A stretch of 64,000 nt of DNA. Origin: Nicotiana tabacum (lineage: Eukaryota > Streptophyta > Magnoliopsida > Solanales > Solanaceae). Below the pieces are notes generated by a model. That model did no database searches, was not told the origin of the DNA, and was given only the letters and a program-made list of their open reading frames with translations. The stretch is from NCBI RefSeq assembly GCF_000715075.1, contig NC_134097.1, positions 131,252,997-131,316,996 of the forward strand. The letters are read 5' to 3'. Positions 44,301-54,890 of the stretch are shown in pieces. Each line of letters opens with the position of its first letter. The stretch's first letter is position 1. The position numbers were made by a program, and so were the translations under genes.

Positions 44301-44851
44301 AAGCAGCCAATAAAAACATCAAGAAGATACTACGAAAGATGGTGGAAGGATCTAGACAATGGCACGAGAGGTTATCCTTTTCTCTGTTGGGTTATCGCAC
44401 TACCGTCCGGACCTCCACAGGTGCAACTCCTTATTTGCTGGTGTACAGCACTGAGGCCGTAATACCAACGGAGGTCGAAATTCCATCCCTCCGGATTGTC
44501 GCTGAAGCCGAGATTGATGATAATGAATGGGTCAAAGCTCGATTGGAACAGTTGCGCTTGATAGATAAGAAAAGATTGGCAGCAATGTGCCATGGTCAGC
44601 CGTATCAGAAGAGAATGGCGAGAACATACAATAAGAGGGTACGCCCCAGGAAGTTTGAAGTAGGGCAGCAGGTGTTAAAGAAGATCCTCCCGCATCAGGT
44701 CGAGGCAAAAGGCAAGTTCGCCCCAAATTGGAAAGGGCCTTATATTGTGACCAGAGTGTTGTCCAACGGTGCTTTGTGTTTGACAGATATCAAGGGGAGA
44801 TGTGTCGACATGGCTATCAATTCTGATGCAGTCAAGAGATATTATGCGTAA
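41375..44851 (+). CDS. pol of F: RT, RNase H, archaeal-type RNase H, integrase
   Basis: From 41375 an acidic linker runs to a stop at 41697-41699 (probably a former Trp codon), and a one-base frameshift lies near 41760. From 41807 the frame is open for 1014 codons. RT has VPVPKKDGKIRVCVDYR and the catalytic YVDD at 42230-42241. RNase H follows (about residues 290-400). A second, archaeal-type RNase H begins near residue 438 (KLFFDGAANAKGVGIRAVL, NMAEYEACILGL), a hallmark of the Tat lineage. Integrase has the HH-CC zinc region near residues 663-705 (HAGVCGPHMSG, CHQCQ), then GMDVIG, ITDNG and NGVVEAANK with all three catalytic acids. No chromodomain follows. It is the best preserved enzyme in the window, though the stop and frameshift upstream would block the natural polyprotein. 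Confidence 0.9.
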
Positions 44852-45602
44852 TTTCTTTAATTATGGCAATTATTGGTTCATTTGTTTGTACTTGGTGCTT
44901 ATTGGATAATGAAATGACAGAGGCAGTTCTTTCTTCTATCCAAACACTTTTAACCCTTGTTTCCCCCTTTTGAGCCTTAAGTTATTCTTTCATCCCCTCT
45001 TTTGGAATCACTAATGGAAAAGATATGAAAGAAAAAAAAAAGAAAAAAAAATCCCTAAAGAAAAATGAAAAAAAGGAGAAAGAAAAGAAAAAGAAGATAA
45101 AAATCATAAGAAATACAAAAACGTAGGAACTAAGTTTGACCTGATTCCTCGAAGAGGATACGTAGGCGCATCATGGCTCGGTCATAGTGTGCATAGTGTA
45201 CATAAATACGCATAATAAGGCACAGTGTACATAACGCACATAGCTCAACCTAGAGTAAAAATAAAATCCCCCAAGCAAGAAAACTGGGGCAGAGGTTATG
45301 TTTTAAAAATTCCAATAAAAGTTTGATTCCAAAAATTGTAGCAGATCACCCATCAATTTATTTCATTTTGATAGCCTTTCTTTAGCCCCACACCAAAACC
45401 AACATCGACGTCCAAAAGACCTCCCGATCAATATCCAAGAGGTGCCAAGTCAGGCAAATGAAGCCGAGAATAATACACTGATCCCCGGCAAAGAAGAGGA
45501 TCATAAAACTGGAAATGAATTGATAGTCTAAAGGAATCTCCAGAAGAGAGGGTCATATTGACAACACCCCAACTCTCCGGTGAAGAAATAAAATGAGAGA
45601 GT

Positions 45603-45767
45603 CTTATCGGTGAACACCTTCACAGGCACCATAAGGCGACGAAAGATTGAAAGATATAAAATGAGAGAGTCTTATCGGTGAAAACCTTCACATTCACCAT
45701 AAGGCGCCGGGAGCTGAGAGAAAAGAGAGAGTCTCATTAGTGAAAACCCCTCTAAGGGCACTATGAG
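45603..45767 (+). other. Three repeated hairpins in the 3' region of F
   Basis: Each repeat has arms of 5 + 4 bp with one bulged base: CTTAT-C-GGTG / CACC-ATAAG (45603-45635 and 45671-45703) and CTCAT-T-AGTG / CACT-ATGAG (45733-45767). The third copy changes both sides of at least two pairs and keeps pairing. Each is preceded by GAGAGAGTCT-like DNA and followed by GGCG. Confidence 0.65.
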
Positions 45768-46570
45768 GCGACAAGGCAGATCAACAAAAGGGATCCACGT
45801 TCACAAAGAAATGGACGCCCACTTATCCCCAGCAAGTAAGGTCATCTGGCAAGTTAATTGATATAAATAGACTGGGTCGGGAATCTATGGTGCACGTCAT
45901 GATCACAAGGACCAGTCATGTTATCCAGATAAGTTCTTCTCTTTTCCTCAAGTATTGGTTCAGAAAGATTTTCCTCCTTTTCTATCTTTTTTATTTTTCT
46001 TTCTAAGAATTCGTTTTGAAAAAGATTTTTCAAAGTTTACTACCAGAGGCCTAAGGGGTACGAAAGAAAAATACGAAGAGGGTAGGCCAAGAGCTGAGGC
46101 AATAAGACAAAAGGCACGGGTGAAGGACTTGTGGACCAAATTCCGAAAAGGTTTCCCCGCAGAATGTTGATAAATCCCGGACCCGAATCCGAAGTGGTCA
46201 GACGCCACAAGAAAGGGAAATCACTCTGGTGCAAGATATCCCCGGCATGTCCTGATTAAAAGCAGACTCCCACAGCATATCCTGAAAAGAGAAAGCAGAA
46301 AGGGGGATAAAGGGAAAACCACCCCCAGCAAGCAGCGTCGTCCACCAATCAGTTGTTGGAACATAGAGCAAGGAAAAGAAAAGGGAAAAATCATCTCCCA
46401 TCGGAAAGGTCACGTTGCCCCACCATGATTAAAACTAACTAAATCCTTTTGTCTGCTGCAGGAAAATAAAGGTTGATGATACCAGAAAGGCCACCAAAAT
46501 CGGGGCAGAAAATTTTCTGCCGTGACCAAATATTTTTCGGAGGAACGAGAAAACAAAATCAAATGTGTTA

Positions 46571-47290
46571 TAGTTTAAATAGGCGCTCACCTGTATAACG
46601 AGAGGAATAATTTTCATGTCTTAGTTTAAATAGGCGCCCACATGTATAACGAGAGGAATAATTTTCAGTCTTAGTTTAATAGGCGCCCACCTGTATAACG
46701 AGAGGAATAATTTTCATGTCATAGTTTAAATAGGCGCCCACCTATATAACGAGAGGAATAATTTTTATGTCTTAGTTTAAATAGGCGTCCACCTGTATAA
46801 CGAGAGGAATAATTTTCAGTCTTAGTTTAAATAGGCGCCCACCTGTATAACGAGAGGAATAATTTTCATGTCTTAGTTTAAATAGGTGCCCACCTGTATA
46901 ACGAGAGGAATAATTTTCATATCTTAGTTTAAATAGGCGCCCACCTATATAACGAGAGGAATAATTTTCATGTCTTAGTTTAAATAGGCGCCCACCTGTA
47001 TAACGAGAGGAATAATTTTCATGTCTTAGTTTAAATAGGCGCCCACCTGTATAACGAGAGGAATACTTTTCATGTCTTAGTTTAAATAGGCGCCCACCTG
47101 TATAACGAGAGGAATAATTTTCATGTCTTAGTTTAAATAGGCGCCCACCTGTATAACGAGAGGAATAATTTTCATGTCTTAGTTTAAATAGGCGCCCACC
47201 TGTATAACGAGAGGAATAATTTTCATGTCTTAGTTTAAATAGGCGCCCACCTGTATAACGAGAGGAATACTTTTCATGTTTTAAGTTTAA
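46571..47290 (+). repeat. 51-bp minisatellite, about 14 units
   Basis: The unit contains TTTAAATAGGCGCCCACC and TATAACGAGAGGAATAA, with few differences between units and one or two short units. Because 51 is a multiple of three, the minus strand stays open for 182 codons with a 17-residue period; this is an artefact of the period, not evidence of a protein. Confidence 0.95.
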
Positions 47291-48002
47291 TATTTCAGAT
47301 TTTGAGAGCAGTAACCCCACCGGAAGGCCGAAGGTTACAGCAGGAATATCCAGCAGGAAACAAAAAAAATTCCCCGCATCGGGAAGCAGAAGGTTGCAAA
47401 CTCAGCCGCACGAGTCAAAAGGGCGCGTTTTGAAAGAAACGGCTTGTGAACATTAGACCATGCCCAGCACGACAAATCTGATGAAGAAAGCTTTACCACC
47501 GAAGGAATCATTGAAAAGCTTAATGAAGAAGGCCATATCCCCAGCGGGCCAAGAAAAATGATGAAAACTGGTACTCGGAAGGGAAAAAGGCCAGTACCAT
47601 CCCTCAAATTCACAAAATAAAAGCATCGGAGGAAAACACAATGCCGGCAAGAAAGCAAGGCGACAAGATCAAGTTGAAGATAGAGGAGATCTTATGATCC
47701 ACAGTCTAGCCTAGCTTTTGTTTTTCCTTTAGAACAATGTAACAAGGAGATCGGTAAGCGGTAACATCCTACAGCAGCATGTAAGCAGCACACAACAGCG
47801 GCAAACACTACAGTCACACGGTAGTCCCAGCTACCAAAATTTCTCGAACTACATTGACCTGATTCCTGTTCAGCCGAGGATATGTAGGAAACCCCTGAAG
47901 CAAAGGTTCGGTCAAATTTTTTTCAAAAAATGCTTCACACGGAGTACTCGGACGAGCAAAAATCGCCCGCTTTATCTTTGCGCGAAAACCCTTCGTGTCT
48001 TC

Positions 48003-48019
48003 GGGAAAAGAGGGGCAGC
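48003..48019 (+). other. Polypurine tract of element F
   Basis: GGGAAAAGAGGGGCAGC directly precedes the 3' LTR at 48020, the expected plus-strand primer. Confidence 0.85.
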
Positions 48020-51000
48020 TGTAAGCACGTGATTTTTGCTTCGCGGACAATCACTCCAAAAAGAAATCAAAAATAATGGCAAATGGTCTCCCTGTACAAT
48101 TTTTCGATTTTTGCGTGACACGTGTTGGCAGGCATTTATGGTTCTGTCAATTGTTCGTTTAAAAGGAAATTCAAAATATATACATGCATCTTTATTCTAG
48201 GTTGGGATTTAGCTTACTTAAATATTTTCATAGACGTGTGATAATTGTGTTACAATATTGTCTGTTTTAATTTCATTTTTTATTTATTTATTTTTATTTT
48301 TAGTTCATTTAGTTTAAAACTAGAAAATAAAAGAAAGAGTGATGAAAATCGGTTTGGGCCAAAAATGAAACAAAATAGGCCCAAGTCCAGGACGCAGGTC
48401 CAGTCCAAACATAAGCTGCTCGGGTACGTCCCAAACGACGTCGTATCAGCGTCCCTGTGCTGAGCCGTTGATTTGATTCGAATGCACGGTCCCGATCAGG
48501 CCACTCATTCAACCCCAAACGACGTCGTCTTAGGCAATTAATCTGAGCCGTCCAACCCCTAGATCCAACGGATCCAGGCCTTCCCCTAGGCCCGTCAAAT
48601 TTAACCCGATCCAATCCTTACCCGGTCTCAACCCACTATCAGCCCTTGAACGACGTCGTCTCTCTTCAAAGAGCAGATCCTGGCCCTTGATCTCGCATGA
48701 TCCAACGGCCAGGATCTAAACTTCAAAATCATATATAAACCCCCAACTTGGTTACCCCGCCCCCTATCCAAAACACCCCCCGGGCTTCATCATCTCCCTG
48801 ACCAACCCTAACACCCAAACCCTAGACGCCACCCCACCCCTTTGCCTGAAAGCCGGTGGCAACGATGTCGTTGGCCGTGACTTTAACACCCCTGAACCAC
48901 CATGACCCACCCTCTCCAAATCCACACTCAGGTTACCTCGAATCTTCCCCGAACGTCTCGAATCTTCATTCGAAGATCCGAGACCAAACCTAGATCTACA
49001 CCAAACCACCCCATATTCACCCTGGTCACTCCCCTAACGTCCCTCAGGCCTTAACTAGCTTTGGTTCCAGTCAAATACAAGCATAACTTGGCAAATCCCA
49101 AATCTGAGTTCAAGAGCCCTAAAAAAACCAAACCTATTTTCGTTTAAGGTAAGTTCCCGATGTAATCACCCTTCTTGTGTTTTGTTTAGGTGTTATGCAT
49201 ATGTTTATGGTTTTGTTTAGTTTGTTTTGATTATTCTCTGTCCGTCTTCAAAGACCCTTTTGTTTGGTCGATTTCTCTTCTTGAATGTTTGTTGAGTGTT
49301 ATAAGATGTTTAGTCGCTTTGATTGATATTGTCGGTTAGCTAAGTCTCATAAACTGTATAATTGAATGTCCCGAGTTTTGAAATAAGTTGTTACCCTTTT
49401 TAGTCTATGTTTGTTAGTCGTTTATTTGTTACGTATGATAGCTTGTATAGTCGACCTGAGTAACGTCGTCAACTAATTATGTTTGTAAAGTTCCATTGTT
49501 GTCCGAATAAGGCTTGAAACACTCAGCTTATTTTTGTTTTAAGTTTAGTTGATTAGCGACTAATTAGCATATGTTATAACTCGCGAAGTCGACTCGTCAC
49601 ATGTTTGACGTTAGTTTCACAGTATTAAATAACAAACGACCTAACTGGCTGATTTAGGTTAGTTTCACATCCAGTTACTGGCTGATTTTTGTGAAGGTTT
49701 GTTTGGACTGATTATAGTTTAGTTTGTTAGCTGTGGGAGGGGGGATTCGAACTGGAAAATCTGACTAAGTTGTTCAGGATTGAATAAAGCTGTCAAGTGT
49801 CAATTAAAATACTATTAATGGGGAACAAAACACAAGGGCATGGGAATTAAATGAATACTTAACTAAGCCCATAACCCTTGATTAGAGTAATGAGACAGAG
49901 CATGGGGGGGCTGATTAAGGATTCCAAGAAAATGCCTTTAGGAATGGGAAGCTAAGGGGTATGGGCAGACTATAATTGGCAGAATCCAGGCAGCTTAGCT
50001 GCACTGGGTTGTTGGTTTATAAATAAGCTGTCTCAGAACTTAAAGGGGGCTGGACTTTTAGTCTTCAGAGAAAAAAGAAAACAGAAAGAAATTTTCAGAA
50101 CACTTTAACTAAACACTGTCCAAAACTGCACAAGGAACTAAGTTGGTTAAGTTGTTCTGGCCAAGTCATTTATTCTAACGGGGGCCGTTACTGTTCCATT
50201 AAGAGAAGTATGTGTGTCTTCTGCTGTGATTGTTACTACACTGAGCTTCTGTGTGTTGTGGATTGAGTTTTAGTCTCCCTGATTGTCGGAACTGTGCTGG
50301 TTATTTGCTGAGCTTTGGTGGTTATTGAATTTCTGTTGCTATTGCATAAAACATTCTGGTTCTTTTCTCGGCTGGTTTCGTTTAATATCCTGTTTTCTGG
50401 GATCATTTGTTTGTTGCTCGACCAACGTGTGAACTTCATCCTTGTGGCTGGTTGTTTGTTGTCGGGTTGTTGCTGTTTAACTGCTGCGACTGTGTTTGTT
50501 GTGTACTACTCAACTGATTCTTTCCTTCTTCTTTTGTCTTCCCAACCAGGTACACAATTAATACTACCAATGTAACTTGAAAGTTTGAGCATGAATGCAA
50601 AAGAGAAGATCTGCAGATGTTTTTTATACATGGACTGTTGTATTAAATGTCATGTAGTGTATAATAGTTTACATTTTTGTTTGGATACTGAAGGTAGCTT
50701 ACACGCCTAGTAGATGTCAATGTAGGGTGATTGAATGTTAGTTGTATATGTATGCTGTTAGGTAAAAAATATTCCCGATGCAGTAGGTTGTATCCCAGAC
50801 TTGGTTTAATTGTGTAACATATCGTTTAATACATGCCAAGCATGAAATTATCCATTACTAGCTAAGTTCATCTCCTTTCGATAAATTGCTTTGTTATAAT
50901 TATTGATAAGCCACACCTTTAGAACAAAGAACATAAGTTTACGGTCTCAACCTCATGGAGGTCGAGCCCAGGTAGAAACGGACCAAGCAGGTCCGCATCA

Positions 51001-52185
51001 GATGAACAGTGGCCCAGGTCTGGCCCATCTCGCATGAGCTGGATTTGGGCCCATAATGTTCGATCAGCAGTCCGTGCGTGTAGCCACATTTTCCTATTCT
51101 GTAAAAGCATTTTGAATCCTGCTATAAATAACCTGCAAGCATGCAATTAACTAGGACTATCTCTGTTTTCAGTTAGTAAAGATAAACGCGACAAGAAACG
51201 TAGTTGCTATAGGATATCCTTTTAAAATAAGGACGAGATGAGCCTCGCCATGTAAAAACGCACAAGCTGCGGGGCCCTCGTTAAATGTATATATCGAAGC
51301 ATCCAGTTTCCAAGGCAGGTCGTTTAGCAAATCTCACGACCCTCCCGGAATAATAACGCGATAGTCTCCTTTAAGCGCGCATCTAATAATCTTATCTTCT
51401 TAAGCTCGGGTGCACATTTATGTGACCCAAATCCAAGTCTCAACGAAATCGAAATGCGTCTCTAATCGCGGGTACATTGATTGTGACGTGGTCTGAGATG
51501 CATTTCCCTGACGTTGTAAATCCTTTTAATAATGAATGAGACGAGCCTCGACAAACAAAAAATGTAGAAGCTGCGGGGCCCTCTAAATGTATATATATTA
51601 AAAATACTTAGAATTCGGGACATGCCGTTTAGCAAATTTTACGGCCTTCCCCAAAATAACAATACGTTAGTTGCTTTAGGCACATCTTAACAAGTTATTT
51701 TCCTTAATTCGGGTACACATTTATGTGACCCAAATCCAAATCTCAACCGAGTCGAGATATGTCAATAACCACGGGTGCATTGATGTAACGTGGTTCGAGA
51801 TATATTTTCACGACGTTGCAATTCTCGTAAAAAAAATAATAATAAATGCGGTCAAGAGTTTAAAAATTGAACATAGGTTTAACATGTATAAAATCAGATA
51901 ATCAAGCCAAATATAATAGTTGAGCGACCGTGCTAGAACCACGGAATTCGGGAATGCCTAACACCTTCTCCCGAGTTAACAGAATTCCTTATCCGGATTT
52001 CTGGTACGCAAACTGTAATATGGAGTCATTCTTTTCCTTGATTCGGGATTAAAATTGGTGACTTGGGACACCCTAAATCTCCCAAGTGGCGACTCTGAAA
52101 TAAATAAACGAATCCCGTTTCGATTGTCCTTTAATTGGAAAAACTCCCTTGCACCCTCCCGGGTGCGGAAAAAGGAGGTGTGACA
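48020..52185 (+). repeat. 3' LTR of element F
   Basis: 4166 bp, opening TGTAAGCACGTG and ending GGAGGTGTGACA. It differs from the 5' LTR at roughly 2% of positions by eye, with the differences concentrated in the first 2 kb. TATATAAAC at 48732. Confidence 0.93.
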
Positions 52186-53160
52186 ATCATCGCGGTCGCG
52201 GGCCTAGGACCGCGTTCGCTAAGAACAACTCATGACATTCCCTGCCCAACTCCAATACACTACGTGTTCGCGTAAGGCCGGTCGTGTTCGCGAAGAGCTA
52301 ATCCCCATATGCTCCGCATTCGCGACCGAAGCCTCGCGTTCGCGTAGAAGAAATCCCTCCCCAGCCCAGCTTGTACTTCGCGTTCGTGAGAGTTGCTTCG
52401 CGTTCGCGAGAGTTGCTTCGCGAACGCGAAGCACAAAATATCAGTATACCAGAAGCAGCAAACACATAAGATTTTCTAAGTCTAAAACATCCCGTAGCCT
52501 ATCTGAAACTCACTCGAGCCTTCGGGGATCCAAACCAAACATGCACACAAGTCTTAAAACATCCTACAAACTTGCTCGCGTGATTAAATCGCAAAAATAA
52601 CACCTAGAACTACGAATTTAGCATCAAATTGCATGAAATTTTTAAGAAAGTTCAAAAGTTCTATTTTCTCAACCAAAGGTCTGAATCACGTCAAATCAGT
52701 CTCATTTCTCACCAAATTTCACAGACATGACTTAAATACCATATTAAACCTATACCGGGATCCAAAACTAAAATACGGGTCCGATACCAACAAGATCAAC
52801 TATTAACCATTTTCACAAACCATTATAATTTCAGTTTAACATTTTTTATCAAAAATTTATTTCTCGGGCTAGGGACCTCAGATTCGATTCCGGGCATACG
52901 CCCAAGTCTCATATTTTACTACGGACCCTTCGGGACCTTCAAAACACAGGTCCGGGTCCGTTTACTCATAATATTGACCAAAGTCAACTAAAATCACTTT
53001 TACAGGCAAAAATTATTATTTTCTCAAATTTTTCACATAAAGGCTTCAGAAAATGCGCCCAGATTGTGCACGCAAATCGAGAAAAGTAAGATGAGGTTTT
53101 GACGGCCTCGAAACCCCGAATTGGATTCTAAAATACGAGATGACCTTTTGGGTCATCACA

Positions 53161-53508
53161 TATGCGTACCTGTAAAGTGAGAACATTTTGTAATTTATAG
53201 AGTTAGTAGAATAGGAAATAACTAGAATTCCAATATTATACTCTTCCTTGGTGGAAGAGTTCTAGTTAACTTCAACTTTTAACTCCTTCCTTATCTTGGA
53301 TAGTGTTCTCTTTGAGTAGGAGTCATTCTCCTTATCAATTATGCAACCTTTTCGATCAGGAGATATCAGATATAACAAGTTAAGCTTATCTCCCTCACGT
53401 GCATTCCTTATGCTTGAATCTGCCCGAGTTTGTGAAAATTGTGGATAGACCTAATTCATGATTGAGTTCCTTTGTTAATCATCAAAATAAACTTTACTTG
53501 GGCCAACA
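53161..53508 (-). repeat. LTR of copia C, outer part
   Basis: It begins with the E1 target duplication (TATGC) and ends GGCCAACA; on the minus strand the LTR therefore opens TGTTGGCC, a common copia LTR start. The 3' continuation is at 28259-27685. Confidence 0.72.
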
Positions 53509-53674
53509 ATTTGAGATATACACAAGTATAAATTGGACAAAAAAAAAATAGTATAAAGATTACTTTCATTATTAATTCAAAAGTCATATAAGAAGTATAA
53601 GCTGGAATATGCAAAATAAGATAATGAACAAGCTATAACCTATTTAAATTACAATATTTATATTTATATCTATA

Positions 53675-54890
53675 TCTATACTAAATTAAAAGCACGATCG
53701 AAGCCCCTTAACAAAACATCATTCAATGTAATATAAATATAATATTAGTTGGAAAATTGTATAATAAAAATATCGCGATATGAAATAATACTGGATATGT
53801 TGTTATTGTTGTTATAGTCGGAAAATTTAAATGGGAGAGCATTCTCGCCCATGTTCTTCCATGAAGCATCTATTTTCTTATAGCTCTTATGTAGTAGTAT
53901 CTCCATAAGAGCTATTTCGCTATTCATAAATAGTAGTTATTTTGTTATTCATAAAATTATTTATAAGCGTTTCTTTAAATTGAAAACTTGATTGATAATT
54001 TATATTCTTGCTTGGATATTTATTGACATTGTATCTCTTCCATCTTTATTTCATGAATCAAATCATTTATAATAAAATATTTATATAATTTTTAAAACAC
54101 ACACAACGCTTAAACTAATCTATCTATCTATCTATCTATCTATCTATATCTATTTATCAATATCTATACTATATTAAAAGCACGAAGGTCCTTAGCAAAA
54201 TGTCGTTCGTCTTTTTTTCCCTTTAAAATTTAATTTCACATTAGGCAAAATAGTTATTTAATTATTCTAATATTTATTTAGACTTTAATCTATACACTAT
54301 ATTAAAAGCACGAAGGTCATTAGCGAAATGTCGTTCGCCTTTTTTGCCCTTTAAAATTTAATTTCTCATTAGGCAAAATAGTCATTTAATTATTCTAATA
54401 TTTATTAAGACTTTAAAATCAACTTAAAATCTTGCATATTAAATAATTATCTTATTTGAACTACTAGGTAAGAAATTCTAATATTAAAAATCAAATATTA
54501 ATTAAAGATTTACCTTATAGAGCTATAAGATAAATATAGTAATTAAGTAATATATAAAACGTAACATAGAAACTTCAGATAGCTTATATATACTTTTCTT
54601 ATGGCGTTGAATCAAACGGTAAATAAGGAATAGAAAGAATCAAATCAAATTTGACATTAGTCTTGTTTATTATAGGTACTCTGTAATTTTTTTATTTTTT
54701 ATTTTTTGGACTATCATTACCATGAATCCATGACAAAGAATAAGTTGATCAAATATTTTATGTAAATGACTTTCTGTGGATTAAGTACGTAATAAATAAT
54801 AGGAACTGATATTGTGTGTATCTATCTATATCTATATCAATATCTATCTATATTATACTATATTAAAAGCACGAAGTCCCTATCGAAATA
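53675..54890 (+). mobile_element. Helitron-like 5' termini, at least four copies
   Basis: TCTATACTAAATTAAAAGCACG (split here as TCTATACTAAAT + TAAAAGCACG) at 53675, TCTATACTATAT at 54163, TCTATACACTATAT at 54289 and a TATTATACTATAT form at about 54852 are each followed by TAAAAGCACGAAG or similar and a conserved AATGTCGTTCGCC-like block. Copies two and three are about 128 bp apart. The TC start after an A and the TCTMTACTA pattern fit plant Helitron 5' ends (by recall). I did not find a 3' CTRR hairpin end, so complete elements are not delimited. A weak fifth copy lies near 56979. Confidence 0.5.
54117..54163. repeat. (TCTA)n microsatellite
   Basis: About nine TCTA units in a row, then degenerate copies, immediately before a Helitron-like terminus. 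Confidence 0.95.

Larger units (their letters stand above)
44852..48019 (+). other. 3' untranslated region of element F
   Basis: 3.2 kb without credible protein genes. Contents: purine-rich low-complexity DNA (45025-45120), a CTGATTC...GATACGTAGG motif (45123-45186), three related hairpins (45603-45767), a 51-bp minisatellite (46571-47290), a third CTGATTC motif (47846-47920) and the polypurine tract. Ogre-type elements are known for hypervariable, tandem-repeat-rich 3' regions. Confidence 0.75.
30201..52185 (+). mobile_element. Ogre/Tat-type Ty3/gypsy element F, full length (22 kb)
   Basis: Two 4.16 kb LTRs, primer site, extra ORF1 before gag, gag-protease, an intron before RT, a pol with RNase H plus a second archaeal-type RNase H, and a long 3' region with tandem repeats: this combination defines Ogre-like Tat elements. 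Coding damage is light: two internal stops (and an early final stop) in ORF1, two stops in gag-protease, and one stop plus one 1-base frameshift just before RT. LTR divergence is about 2% by eye, the lowest in the window, which agrees with F being the innermost insertion (inside solo LTR E1). Confidence 0.92.
28260..53160 (-). mobile_element. Solo LTR E1 (Tekay/Del-type family), split by element F
   Basis: Parts 28260-30200 and 52186-53160 join to a 2.9 kb LTR that opens TGTCACGACCCGG on the plus strand and ends GACCTTTTGGGTCATCACA. The same termini bound the LTR of E2 at 57028-59836. No internal coding region of this family is present and a 5-bp duplication with one mismatch flanks it (TGTGC at 28255, TATGC at 53161). 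So it is a solo LTR, presumably left by LTR-LTR recombination. By analogy with E2 its sense strand is minus. It is inserted in the LTR of copia C. Confidence 0.85.
14263..53508 (-). mobile_element. Ty1/copia element C (interrupted host element of the nest)
   Basis: Pieces on the minus strand in order: LTR start 53508-53161 (opens TGTTGGCC), LTR remainder 28259-27685, tRNA-Met-type primer site 27682-27670, start of gag 27628-27620, then the rest of gag 15373-14263. Three insertions split it: E1 with F inside the LTR, D inside gag, and B with A after gag. The protease, integrase, RT and RNase H of C would lie left of the window. The reassembled LTR is about 0.92 kb. Joining the two gag pieces across D keeps the reading frame, which supports the reconstruction. 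Confidence 0.82.

Noticed and set aside
46571..47290. Possible CRISPR-like array
   Set aside because: Units are contiguous with no unique spacers and lie in a plant retrotransposon; it is a minisatellite.
46772..47320. 182-codon minus-strand ORF with a 17-residue repeat
   Set aside because: It is the translation of the 51-bp minisatellite, open only because the unit is a multiple of three and lacks a stop in that frame.
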